From Gammaproteobacteria bacterium (GTDB lineage: Bacteria; Pseudomonadota; Gammaproteobacteria; Pseudomonadales; Azotimanducaceae): DNA of 64,000 bases. Numbering within the stretch: the stretch's first letter is position 1; every line of letters begins with the position of its first letter. The position numbers were made by a program, and so were the translations under genes. The stretch covers positions 1,115 to 65,114 of the forward strand of contig JAPOTD010000102.1 of the NCBI GenBank assembly GCA_026709365.1. Reading direction: 5' to 3'. Under the pieces are notes generated by a model that ran no database searches, had not been told where the DNA came from, and saw only the letters and a program-made list of their open reading frames with translations. This document shows positions 45,745 to 54,609 of this stretch, one piece after another.

Positions 45745-47210
45745 CGGCCTTGGACTTCCAGGCGCTGGCCCCTCACCTGACGCTGACCGGCGGCACTCTG
45801 GTGGTGCTGCTCGCCGTTTCGTTTTGGCGCAGCCGCCGCACCACGCTGGCCTTGACCCTGCTGTCCCTGACCGCTGCCTTCATCGCCCTTTGGCCAGGGT
45901 TGGATGCCGGCCCCCGCGCCGTCACGCCGCTGTTGATGCTGGATGCCTACGCCGCCTTCTTCAACGGCCTGTTCATTCTCATCGGCGCGGTCACCGCCCT
46001 GCTGGTCCACCGCTATCTGCAAGGACGGGCCGGCAGCCAGGAGGAGTTCCACGTGCTCCTGCTGGTGGCCACCCTGGGCGCCATGACCTTGGCCAGCGCC
46101 CAGCACTTCGCCGCCCTGCTGTTGGGGCTCGAGATTCTCTCGATCTCGCTGTACGCGATGGTGGCCTATCCCGAAGAGGACAACCCGCCGTTGGAGGCGG
46201 CGTTGAAGTACCTGGTGCTGTCCGGCGTCGGCTCCACCGTCATGCTGTTCGGGATGGCGCTCATCTACCACGCAACCGGCGCGCTGGGGTTTGCCGAACT
46301 GGCTGCATTCGTCGCCACTGGCGACCGCGCCGACCTCTGGCTGACCGCAGGCCAAGTCCTGTTCATCATCGGCATTGCCTTCAAGCTGTCCCTGATCCCG
46401 TTTCACATGTGGACGCCGGACGTTTACCAGGGCGCTCCGGCGCCGGTGACCGGCTATCTGGCCACGGTCTCCAAGGCGGCGGCGTTTGCCGTGCTGCTGC
46501 GCTTCGCTGTGGATGCCCGGCTGCTGGACCTCTCCGGGGCAGGCGCGGTGCCGGTTGCCACGCTGTTCGCCGTCATCGCGGTGCTGTCGATGGTGGTCGG
46601 CAACGTGCTGGCGCTGCTGCAGGACAGCGTCAAGCGCCTGTTGGCCTACTCGTCCATCGCCCATGTCGGCTATCTGATGATTGCGCTGCTGGTTCTGGGC
46701 GTGCTGCCCAACGAGGCCATGGCGGTGGAGACCGCGTTGATGTTCCTCGCCGGCTACTTGGCCATGACGCTGGCGGCCTTTGCGGTGGTCAGCGAACTGA
46801 GCGCCGCGGCTGTCGGCGAGCGGGATCGGATCGCCGAGTACCGCGGGCTCTTCTGGCGGCACCCGTTGCTGGCCTCGGTGTTGACTGCGGCGCTGCTGTC
46901 CTTGGCCGGCATTCCGCTGACCGCGGGCTTCATCGCCAAGTTCTACCTGTTCGCCGCAGGCGTCGAAGGCGCCCTTTGGGGCCTGCTCTGGGCCATGATC
47001 GTCGGCAGTGCCATCTCCATCTATTACTACCTGAAGATCGTCTTCGCCATGACCGTGCGCGGCGCCGACGCCCCGGCCATCCCTGCCTCCTTCGCAGGCT
47101 TGGCCACCGCCACCGTGCTTGGCGTTGTGGTGCTGGCGCTAGGCATCTACCCAACCCCTCTGATTGAGTTGGCAAGCGACATCGCCCAAGGCCTTCGCCT
47201 GACGCCGTGA
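45741..47210 (+). CDS. nuoN: NADH-quinone oxidoreductase subunit N
   Basis: A 489-residue antiporter-like membrane subunit and the last gene of the complex I locus. Motifs include LLGLEILSISLYAMVAYPEE, IGIAFKLSLIPFHMWTPDVY (about residues 207-226) and SVKRLLAYSSIAHVGYLMIA. GTG start at 45741 overlaps the nuoM stop. Repeat copy 4, with two strong hairpins, lies 18 bases after the stop and may define the transcript end. Confidence 0.95.
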   Translation: MTALDFQALAPHLTLTGGTLVVLLAVSFWRSRRTTLALTLLSLTAAFIALWPGLDAGPRAVTPLLMLDAYAAFFNGLFILIGAVTALLVHRYLQGRAGSQEEFHVLLLVATLGAMTLASAQHFAALLLGLEILSISLYAMVAYPEEDNPPLEAALKYLVLSGVGSTVMLFGMALIYHATGALGFAELAAFVATGDRADLWLTAGQVLFIIGIAFKLSLIPFHMWTPDVYQGAPAPVTGYLATVSKAAAFAVLLRFAVDARLLDLSGAGAVPVATLFAVIAVLSMVVGNVLALLQDSVKRLLAYSSIAHVGYLMIALLVLGVLPNEAMAVETALMFLAGYLAMTLAAFAVVSELSAAAVGERDRIAEYRGLFWRHPLLASVLTAALLSLAGIPLTAGFIAKFYLFAAGVEGALWGLLWAMIVGSAISIYYYLKIVFAMTVRGADAPAIPASFAGLATATVLGVVVLALGIYPTPLIELASDIAQGLRLTP

Positions 47211-47227
47211 ACCCGACTCACGCTGGG

Positions 47228-47318
47228 GTGACGGAGTTTCGCGCCAGCGAAACTCGAGCGCACCCGCAAAGCGGGTGCGCGGGCTAAGAAATACATCGAA
47301 TCCGACCCAAGCGATGAG
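47228..47318 (-). repeat. Dispersed modular palindromic repeat, copy 4, downstream of nuoN
   Basis: Core palindrome GAGTTTCGC/GCGAAACTC (47234-47242 and 47247-47255), then a 10-bp perfect hairpin GCGCACCCGC-AAA-GCGGGTGCGC (47258-47280), then the tail, readable on the minus strand (CGCTTGGGTCGGATTCGATG). The block order, read in the minus direction, is tail, hairpin, core, a cyclic permutation of copies 1 and 2. It could serve as the nuo transcript end, though there is no U-run. Confidence 0.8.
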
Positions 47319-47395
47319 CGTGTCGTTTCGCGCGGGATTGCAATGCAAGTTGACTTGCTGGTAGAAAGTTAAGTTCAGCCAAGGGGAGTTGAGGG

Positions 47396-49846
47396 GTGAA
47401 CAACTTGATTGGTCAATTGCTGCGCGGCCTGACTTTTGTTTTGTCCTTGATGGCCTTGTCCGCGATCGCTCAGGAAGTCGGCGGCGGTGAAGGTGCGGAG
47501 TCAGCGTCGGGGATCATTGAGGAACTCCTGGTCACTGCTCGCCGCCGTGAGGAGAACGTTCAGGAGGTGCCCATTCCAGTGACCGCGCTGTCCGGCCAAG
47601 ACCTCAAGGATCGGGCGGCTGACGAAATTTCCGACATTACCCGCATCACGCCGAACATGGACTTCAGGCAGGCCCCATCAGCAAAGAACACGTCGCAGGT
47701 GTTTTTGCGCGGCATAGGCCAAGTGAACTGGGCGCCCACCCAGGATCCGAAAATCGGCATTTACGTCGATGGGGTGTACGTTGGCCGCTCCCAAGGTGCC
47801 GTGTTCGACTTCCTGGACATCGATCGCGTCGAGGTCCTGCGCGGCCCCCAAGGCACGCTCTTTGGCCGCAACACCACGGCTGGCTTGGTCCAAGTCATCA
47901 GCAACCGGCCGGAGCGCGAGTTCGACTACGCCGTCAGCACCGGCGTTGGCAATGACGGCATCCTAATGGGGGAGGCCATGTTGAACATGCCCTTGAGCGA
48001 CTCCTTGGCCGCTCGGCTGGCGGTCCAGCATCGCGAGGCGGACGGCTATGTCAAGAACACGGGCACAGGGGAGGACTGGAACGACGAGAACTCCCAGATG
48101 GCGCGCCTGTCGCTGCGCTGGCAGCCGAACGACCGCTTCCTCGGCGACCTCATCGTGGACATGCAGCGCGTCAGGGAGCTTTCGGGTCTTGGAAGCTGCG
48201 AATGGGGCGGTCCGGACAACGGGGCCGAAACCGCGTTCCTGAGCTTGCAAGGCGCCGCTTACTGGCTCGGGGTTTACGATGAGATCAAGGACACCTGCAA
48301 CGCCACCGAACCTTACAAGTCGGGGGACAATGATCCCCGACCTGAAAGCAACGTGGACAGCTTGAACTTCGCCTTGCACTTGGAGATTGACCTTGGCGTC
48401 GCCACCTTGTCATCGATTTCGTCCTATCGGGACTTGGAGGACTTCAACGGCTCCTGGGGTTGGGGTTCGGACAACGTCGGCACCGCCTCCTACTTGGAGG
48501 TGCTCGGCACCGACGACAACATCACGGAGCAGTGGAGCCAGGAAGTGCGGCTTTCCGGGACGGCGCTCAATGACGCCCTGGATTGGACCGTCGGCGGCTA
48601 CTTGTTCAATGAGGAAGCAGACCACGGCAACGACGTCCCCCTGTTTCGTGGCGTCGAACTGCCGGACTGCGCCGAGTCGCCCATATCCTGCGCACCCTTT
48701 CCGTTGATTCCCGGCACTCCTTTGGCGGCTCTGGCGGGACTGCCGTTCGGGGTTGTCGCCCAGCAACTCTTTCAAATCGGCGGCAGCCGCACGCAGTTTT
48801 GGGACGTGGAGAATTCATCCGAAGCGCTTTTCGGCGAAGTCACCTGGCGATTCATGGGTCGCTTCACCCTAACGGCCGGCGTTCGCCACACATGGGACAA
48901 GCGCGAGTTTCAGCGCGGGGAGCTACTCTCGATTGGCGTGCCGGATCCGACCTTGTCGTGCCCGCCGGGCTCCCCGCCGCTGGAAAACGGGACCACTTGT
49001 TACACCGAAAGGACGTTCAGCGAGACAACGCCGCGGGCAATCCTGAGTTACAACGTTAACGACGACGTGATGCTCTATGGCGGCTGGAGCCGAGGCTATT
49101 CCAGCGGCGGGTTCAACCAGGACGTGCGCATGCGGCCCTTCGAACCGGAACTCTCCGGCAACTGGGAGGGCGGCATCAAGTCCGTGCTCATGGATGGTCG
49201 GCTGCTCATCAACCTGACCGCATTTCACAATACCTATGAGAACCAGCAGATCACGGTAGCCCGCACGGTGGACGGGCAACCCACTGCCGACCTAATCAAC
49301 GCCCAGAAGGCGACGCTGTACGGCTTTGAAGGCGAGTTTCGTGCGGAGTTTCCAGGCGGGCTCTATGCGCTCGGCTCATTTGGGGTTCTTGACGGCGAAT
49401 ACGATGAATTCAACGTCCAGGACAATCTGACCGATCCAGTCACCGGCTTGGGAGTCATCGTCACCCGGGATCTTTCGCACACTGAGGTGGTGCGCCAATC
49501 GCCGGTAACCTACAGTGTTGCGGTGGGCAACCATCAGGCGCTTGGCAATGGCGGCATGCTGAACGCGCAGCTCGGCTGGGCCTTTCGCACACGCACTTAC
49601 AACACGCTGGAGACCCAACGCTCCTCCCGACAGGGCAAGTACGGCTTGCTTGACGGCCGCATCGTCTGGAACCTGCCGAACGGCCAAACCTCGATAGCGC
49701 TTTGGGGTTCCAACCTGCTTGATCGAGAGTACTACGGTGCCGCCATCGACCTGACCGGCGGCCCCTCGCCGACCGGCACCAACACCAAGTACTGGGGCGA
49801 GCCGCGCCGCTTCGGCATCGAGTTCAGGCACAGCTTGGGCGGATAG
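47396..49846 (+). CDS. TonB-dependent outer-membrane receptor
   Basis: An 816-residue receptor starting at GTG 47396 after AAGGGGAG. The signal peptide ends near LSAIAQ, the TonB box region reads IIEELLVTARRREENVQEVP, and the plug has VEVLRGPQGTLFGRNTTAGL near residue 145. The barrel ends RFGIEFRHSLGG. The IsdG-like monooxygenase gene follows 73 bases later on the same strand. The FRAP/NPNL heme-receptor motifs were not seen, so heme import is not supported by the receptor itself. Ligand unknown. Confidence 0.92.
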   Translation: MNNLIGQLLRGLTFVLSLMALSAIAQEVGGGEGAESASGIIEELLVTARRREENVQEVPIPVTALSGQDLKDRAADEISDITRITPNMDFRQAPSAKNTSQVFLRGIGQVNWAPTQDPKIGIYVDGVYVGRSQGAVFDFLDIDRVEVLRGPQGTLFGRNTTAGLVQVISNRPEREFDYAVSTGVGNDGILMGEAMLNMPLSDSLAARLAVQHREADGYVKNTGTGEDWNDENSQMARLSLRWQPNDRFLGDLIVDMQRVRELSGLGSCEWGGPDNGAETAFLSLQGAAYWLGVYDEIKDTCNATEPYKSGDNDPRPESNVDSLNFALHLEIDLGVATLSSISSYRDLEDFNGSWGWGSDNVGTASYLEVLGTDDNITEQWSQEVRLSGTALNDALDWTVGGYLFNEEADHGNDVPLFRGVELPDCAESPISCAPFPLIPGTPLAALAGLPFGVVAQQLFQIGGSRTQFWDVENSSEALFGEVTWRFMGRFTLTAGVRHTWDKREFQRGELLSIGVPDPTLSCPPGSPPLENGTTCYTERTFSETTPRAILSYNVNDDVMLYGGWSRGYSSGGFNQDVRMRPFEPELSGNWEGGIKSVLMDGRLLINLTAFHNTYENQQITVARTVDGQPTADLINAQKATLYGFEGEFRAEFPGGLYALGSFGVLDGEYDEFNVQDNLTDPVTGLGVIVTRDLSHTEVVRQSPVTYSVAVGNHQALGNGGMLNAQLGWAFRTRTYNTLETQRSSRQGKYGLLDGRIVWNLPNGQTSIALWGSNLLDREYYGAAIDLTGGPSPTGTNTKYWGEPRRFGIEFRHSLGG

Positions 49847-49919
49847 TTAAATCAGCAAACGGGGCGCCTTTGCATGAGGCGCTCGGCACCGCTTTTGAGA
49901 ATTGAGGAGCGCAGCATCC

Positions 49920-50222
49920 ATGTTCATCGCAATGAATCGATTTCAGATCGCCAAGGGCTTCGAGGCCGGTTTCGAGAAGGTGTGGCGGGAGCGCGACTCC
50001 CACCTGTCCGAAGTGCCCGGCTTCGTGGACTTCCACCTGCTCAAAGGGCCGGAGGGCGACGACCATGTTCTCTACGCATCCCACAGCGTCTGGGAAAGCC
50101 GCGAGGCGTTCATCGCCTGGACCGAGTCCGAGCACTTCCGCCTTGCCCACGCGCAAGCCAGCGCGCCCAAGGGAACCTACTTGGGCCACCCCAACTTGGA
50201 GACGTTTGAGGCGGTGCTTTAG
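49920..50222 (+). CDS. IsdG-like antibiotic biosynthesis monooxygenase (ABM) domain protein
   Basis: A 100-residue single-domain protein from ATG 49920, preceded by GAGGAG. MFIAMNRFQIAKGFE, then VPGFVDFHLL and FIAWTESEHFRLAH match IsdG/HmoA-type proteins, including the conserved Asn (NRF), Trp (WTESE) and His (LAH) of heme-degrading members. In those families heme is cleaved and iron released; other ABM proteins oxidise polyketides. Position after a TonB receptor is compatible with heme use but not decisive. The FAD-enzyme gene starts 9 bases after it. Confidence 0.8.
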   Translation: MFIAMNRFQIAKGFEAGFEKVWRERDSHLSEVPGFVDFHLLKGPEGDDHVLYASHSVWESREAFIAWTESEHFRLAHAQASAPKGTYLGHPNLETFEAVL

Positions 50223-50231
50223 TTCATCGCC

Positions 50232-51698
50232 GTGCCTCGCATCGCCGTAGTCGGCTCCGGCAATGCCGGGCTCTGCGCCGCTGTCTCGGCCGCTCAGCAG
50301 GGCGCCGAAGTCATCGTGCTGGAGGCGGGCGGCGAGGCGGACTTCGGCGGCAACAGCCGCTACACGGCCGGGGCCATGCGCTTCGCCTATCGGGACCGCG
50401 ACGATGTGCTGGGGTTGGTCGATGCGCAGGATCCCCGCATTGCGGCCTGCGACTTCGGCGCCTACCCCGAAGCCGAGTTTGAAGCGGACCTGCTTCGCTT
50501 CTCCGATGGCGGGCCGCTCAATCCATTGCAGCGCCTGTTGGTTCGCGACAGCCGACCGACGCTTCGGTGGTTGGCGGAATCCGGCGTTTCCTTCGAGCCC
50601 ATCTACGGTCGGCAGGCGGTGCTTGCGGATGGCCGCTTTCGCTTCTGGGGCGGGCTGACGCTGGCTGCGGTCGGCGAGGGCGAGGGCTTGGTCAATCGCG
50701 AAAGGGACTTGGCGAAAGAGGCGGGATGTGAACTCGCGCTCAATGCCCCAGTCACCGCTTTGCGGCGCGCGCACAATCGGGTTGCCGGCGTGCGCACGGC
50801 CTGCGGAGCGCAGATCAACGCTGATGCGGTGGTGCTCGCCTGCGGTGGCTTTGAAGCGAATGCGGACGAGCGGGCCGCACGGCTCGGCGCGGCCTGGCGC
50901 AATGCCAAGGTGCGCGGCACTGCCTTCAACCAAGGCGCTGGCCTGACCTTGGCCCAGTCCGTCGGCGCTGCCTTGGCCGGTGACTTTGCAGGCTGTCACG
51001 CCGTGTGCATGGACACGGCGACGCCGGAGTTCCGCGACAGCGACATGCCCCATGTCGAGCGGCGCCGCTTTCGCCGCATCAGCTATCCCTTCGGGGTCAT
51101 GCTCAATCGCCGCGGTCAACGCTTTGTCGATGAGGGGGCCGATTTCCGCAACTACACCTACGCCCAGTACGGCGCCGCGGTGCTTGGGCAACCGGGCGCA
51201 GTGGCTTGGCAGATTTTCGACGCGGTCGGCGCGAAGCTGCTCTACGATGACTACTTCCAGAAATCGGCCACCCGCTGGCAGGCGCCGCAACTGCCGGAAC
51301 TGATCGATCAACTGCCGGACATCGACCGTGCCCAGGCGATGCGGACCTTGGACGCCTACAACGCCAGCGCTCCGAGGGAGGGCTTTGATCCCGCCATCAA
51401 GGACGGCTGCGGCACCCGCGGGATCGAGCCGCCGAAGAGCAACTGGGCGATGCCTCTCTGTGAACCTCCGTTTCACGCCTTTGCAGTGACCTGCGGCATC
51501 ACCTTCACCTACGGAGGATTGGCGGTGGACGCGGACGGGCGGGTGCTCGACGAATCCGGCCAGCCCGTGCCCGGCCTGTTCGCTGCCGGCGAACTGGTTG
51601 GCGGCTTGTTTCGCGGAGGCTATCCGGGTGGTTCCGGCCTGACCGCCGGGGCGGTCATGGGTCGCCGAGCGGGCCGCAGCGCCGCAAAGCCGCCTTAG
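50232..51698 (+). CDS. FAD-dependent dehydrogenase, TcuA/fumarate-reductase-like
   Basis: A 488-residue flavoprotein starting at GTG 50232. The ADP-binding motif is VVGSGNAGLCAAVSAAQQGA (about residues 6-25) with the acidic end VIVLE. A second FAD region reads VVLACGGFEAN, and the C-terminus has LFAAGELVGGLFRGGYPGGSG, as in FAD_binding_2 enzymes such as tricarballylate dehydrogenase TcuA and 3-ketosteroid dehydrogenases. The catalytic arginine region near GVMLNRRGQRFVDEG fits. The substrate cannot be fixed. It is in one operon with the receptor and the ABM protein. Confidence 0.85.
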   Translation: MPRIAVVGSGNAGLCAAVSAAQQGAEVIVLEAGGEADFGGNSRYTAGAMRFAYRDRDDVLGLVDAQDPRIAACDFGAYPEAEFEADLLRFSDGGPLNPLQRLLVRDSRPTLRWLAESGVSFEPIYGRQAVLADGRFRFWGGLTLAAVGEGEGLVNRERDLAKEAGCELALNAPVTALRRAHNRVAGVRTACGAQINADAVVLACGGFEANADERAARLGAAWRNAKVRGTAFNQGAGLTLAQSVGAALAGDFAGCHAVCMDTATPEFRDSDMPHVERRRFRRISYPFGVMLNRRGQRFVDEGADFRNYTYAQYGAAVLGQPGAVAWQIFDAVGAKLLYDDYFQKSATRWQAPQLPELIDQLPDIDRAQAMRTLDAYNASAPREGFDPAIKDGCGTRGIEPPKSNWAMPLCEPPFHAFAVTCGITFTYGGLAVDADGRVLDESGQPVPGLFAAGELVGGLFRGGYPGGSGLTAGAVMGRRAGRSAAKPP

Positions 51699-51883
51699 CG
51701 CCTTGGGAAGAATTGGTCCTTGTTGCCGAAAGTCAGTTGCCGAAAGTCCGTGCCCATGCCGCAAACGGCTCAGGTATATTGGGCGCTTTGGGGCAATGGC
51801 TTAGGTTTGGTTCGCGCCAAGCCGGTTTCGCAGCCGGATGCGAACCAATTTGAGCCGCTGCCTGTTTTGACTGGGAGGACCAC

Positions 51884-53155
51884 ATGGACTTTGACATTCC
51901 ACAGGACTTGGCGGACTACCTGAAGGAACTCGACGACTTCATAGAACGCGAGATCAAGCCGCTCGAGGAGCGCGACGACAACATCCGCTTCTTCGACCAC
52001 CGCCGCGAGGACGCCCGCACTGATTGGGAGCGGGGCGGGCTGCCCAACGAGGGTTGGGAGGCGCTCATGCACGAGGCTCGGCGGCGGGCTGACGCGGCGG
52101 GCCACTACCGCTACGCCTGCCCCAAGGCGTATGGCGGGCGCGAGGGCACCAACCTCGACATGGCCATCATCCGCGAGCACTTGGCCGTCAAGGGCCTGGG
52201 CCTGCACAACGACCTGCAAACCGAGCACTCCATCGTCGGCAACAACGTCGGCCTGCTGCTGATGATCCTCTACGGCACCGAGGAGCAGAAGGCGGAGTGG
52301 ATTGACGACTTGGCCGAGGGACGGCGCGGCTTCGCCTTCGGCATCACCGAGCCGGAGCATGGCTCGGACGCCACCCACATGGAAACCAACGCCTACCGGG
52401 ACGGCGATGAGTGGGTCATCAACGGCGCCAAGACTTGGAACACCGGCATTCACCGGGCCAAGTACGACATGATCATGGCCCGCACCGCAGGCAAGGCCGG
52501 GGACGGGGAGGGCATCACCGCCTTCCTGACGCCTACCGACTCCGAAGGCTTCAAGATCGAGGAAATGCTCTGGACGTTCAACATGCCCACCGACCACGGA
52601 CGCATTTCCTTAACGGACGTGCGGGTACACCAGGGCGCGATCTTCGGCGGCGAGGGCAGGGGGCTGCAGATCGTGCAGCACTTCTTCAACGAGAACCGCA
52701 TTCGCCAAGCGGCCTCCAGCTTGGGAGCGGCGCAGTTCTGCATCAACGAATCCGTGCGCTACGCCACCGAACGCAAGCCGTTCGGCAAGCCGCTGTCCTC
52801 CAACCAAGGCATCCAGTTTCCGCTCGTGGAACTGCAGACCCAATGCGAGATGCTGCGCGCCCTAATCCACAAAACCGCATGGCTGATGGACAAGCACGGG
52901 GCCTTCTCCCAGTCGGACAAGGTGTCGATGTGCAACTACTGGTCGAACCGGCTCTGCTGCGAATCGGCGGACCGGGCCATGCAGGTGCATGGCGGCCTCG
53001 GCTACTCGCGGCACAAGCCCTTCGAGCACATCTACCGCCACCACCGCCGCTACCGCATCACCGAGGGGGCGGAGGAGATCCAGATGCGCCGCGTGGCGGG
53101 CTACATGTTCGGCTACATGAAGCAGCGGGCGCCGAAGGGGGTGCGGGAAGGGTAG
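51884..53155 (+). CDS. Acyl-CoA dehydrogenase family protein
   Basis: A 423-residue flavoenzyme from ATG 51884, preceded by GGGAGG. The FAD-contact motif FGITEPEHGSDATHMETNAY is at about residues 149-168. The substrate-channel and C-terminal helical region contain YATERKPFGKPLSSNQGIQF and the QVHGGLGYSRHKPFEHIYRH stretch typical of the family's terminal domain. It probably oxidises an acyl-CoA to the enoyl-CoA with electrons going to ETF. The gene is monocistronic or loosely linked to the flavoprotein upstream (186-base gap). Chain length specificity is unknown. Confidence 0.9.
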   Translation: MDFDIPQDLADYLKELDDFIEREIKPLEERDDNIRFFDHRREDARTDWERGGLPNEGWEALMHEARRRADAAGHYRYACPKAYGGREGTNLDMAIIREHLAVKGLGLHNDLQTEHSIVGNNVGLLLMILYGTEEQKAEWIDDLAEGRRGFAFGITEPEHGSDATHMETNAYRDGDEWVINGAKTWNTGIHRAKYDMIMARTAGKAGDGEGITAFLTPTDSEGFKIEEMLWTFNMPTDHGRISLTDVRVHQGAIFGGEGRGLQIVQHFFNENRIRQAASSLGAAQFCINESVRYATERKPFGKPLSSNQGIQFPLVELQTQCEMLRALIHKTAWLMDKHGAFSQSDKVSMCNYWSNRLCCESADRAMQVHGGLGYSRHKPFEHIYRHHRRYRITEGAEEIQMRRVAGYMFGYMKQRAPKGVREG

Positions 53156-53253
53156 GGGTCTTTCGGCATGCGCTTGTCGAGCTGGCAAACTGGATTTACG
53201 AGTCCACATTTGGCAAAGCTGCCATGGATGAGTCGCACGATGGTTGAACCGGC

Positions 53254-54573
53254 ATGAAAACCATTCCGTACAACTCGCCCATCGCGCCCGAGGCCTTGTT
53301 GAACCTGGCTTCGTTCAGCAAGCGGAAGGATCGATCCGCACCGCCGTTGTTTGCGGGAAGAACCGACATCATCGGGGACGTGGAGGAGTGTTTGCGGAAC
53401 ATGGAAAGCGCAGCTGCCTCCTCATCGTGCGGAGTGGTCGTCAGCGGCGCTCCCGGCTCGGGCAAGACATCGCTGATTCATTACTTGAGCGGGCAATATG
53501 ACGGCTCGAACGTCGTTCCCGTGCGTCTTTCCGGTGAGGATTTGACGCATCCGCACCTCGTCGCGGCGGAGATTTTGAAGGCTGCATCCGTCCCTGCCAA
53601 TGAATTGGGCAGGATGGCGCAAACGAAGTGGGGCCTGGGATTGGGCAGGACCATTGCCGTTGAACGAACCAATCAAGTCGATACACCGTCGGCCCGTCTC
53701 TCACGCCCGGAGTCGCTTTGGGATGTTGTCTCCGACATGGTGCACATTTCGCCTGAAACAACGTTCCTAGTGCTGGTCGATGAATGCCAACGGGTCGAGC
53801 GCGACCCCAATAGCCGATACAACCTGATCGCGGCGCAGATGAATGATGCGAAGACCGGCGACTTGAAGGTGCTTCCCGTCTTCGCGGGGTTGTCGGACAC
53901 CAAAGTGCAGCTGGCGGCTGTCGGCGTGTCGCGAACGGCTGCGCCGTCGCATGCGTTGGGACCGTTGTCTGAAGGGGAGGCCAGAGAGGTGATCGCCGCC
54001 TTCTTCAGCAAAGACCTGTTTGGCCTTGGCGACGCTGTCGCACCTTCATATCAAGCGGGCATCGCCAACACACTGGTCAAGGCCAGCGAGTGCTACCCGC
54101 GTCATCTCCACTGCTACCTTCGGGGATTGGCGGCGGAACTCGCAAAGGGATCCGGTGACTTGGACATGGACGCTGTGCTCGACCAAGGCCACCAGGCGCG
54201 GCTCGACTACAACTTCGACCGCGTGGAGTCGGCGAAACTTGGGCCTTTCGCCAAGACGCTGACCGATGCGGCGGCGACCATGCTGACCCCGTTCGGTGAA
54301 CTCGAAGCGGATGAACTCGTCGGCTTTGCCGCCCGGCGGCAACCGAGGCTTGAAGAGGACCAAGCCCGAGCGGCCATTGATCGGGCGATTCACTCCGGCA
54401 TCCTTGAAGTGTCCCCCCATCGCCCGGACAGCCTGCGGGCGCCGATTCCCTCCATGCTGACCTATCTCGCCGTGAACCGAAACGCGGAGGCGGCGCTGCA
54501 ACAAATGCGCGAGGTCTGTGGGCAAGAACCAGCCCTAAAACCCGGATCAAGTTCCAGCCAAACCTTACCTTGA
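53254..54573 (+). CDS. Solitary P-loop ATPase, paralogous to the one at 2740
   Basis: A 439-residue predicted NTPase. Walker A GAPGSGKTSLIHYL (about residues 66-79) and Walker B TTFLVLVDECQRVER (about residues 169-183) are intact. It shares with the ATPase at 2740 the blocks GL.D.V.LA, ALGPLSEGEA, CYPRHLHCYL and the C-terminal AIHSGILEV...IPSML segment. No clear ribosome site precedes the ATG at 53254. The gene is convergent with the next ATPase gene, 36 bases between stops. No nuclease, protease or transposase partner is present, so its role is unknown. Confidence 0.75.
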   Translation: MKTIPYNSPIAPEALLNLASFSKRKDRSAPPLFAGRTDIIGDVEECLRNMESAAASSSCGVVVSGAPGSGKTSLIHYLSGQYDGSNVVPVRLSGEDLTHPHLVAAEILKAASVPANELGRMAQTKWGLGLGRTIAVERTNQVDTPSARLSRPESLWDVVSDMVHISPETTFLVLVDECQRVERDPNSRYNLIAAQMNDAKTGDLKVLPVFAGLSDTKVQLAAVGVSRTAAPSHALGPLSEGEAREVIAAFFSKDLFGLGDAVAPSYQAGIANTLVKASECYPRHLHCYLRGLAAELAKGSGDLDMDAVLDQGHQARLDYNFDRVESAKLGPFAKTLTDAAATMLTPFGELEADELVGFAARRQPRLEEDQARAAIDRAIHSGILEVSPHRPDSLRAPIPSMLTYLAVNRNAEAALQQMREVCGQEPALKPGSSSSQTLP

Positions 54574-54609
54574 CTTCAAAGGGCTTTTCTCTCGGACGCC
54601 GGCGACTGG

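Noticed and set aside
45728..47167. A 479-codon frame within nuoN
   Set aside because: Its Arg/Gly/Ala-rich translation is a shifted-frame shadow of nuoN.
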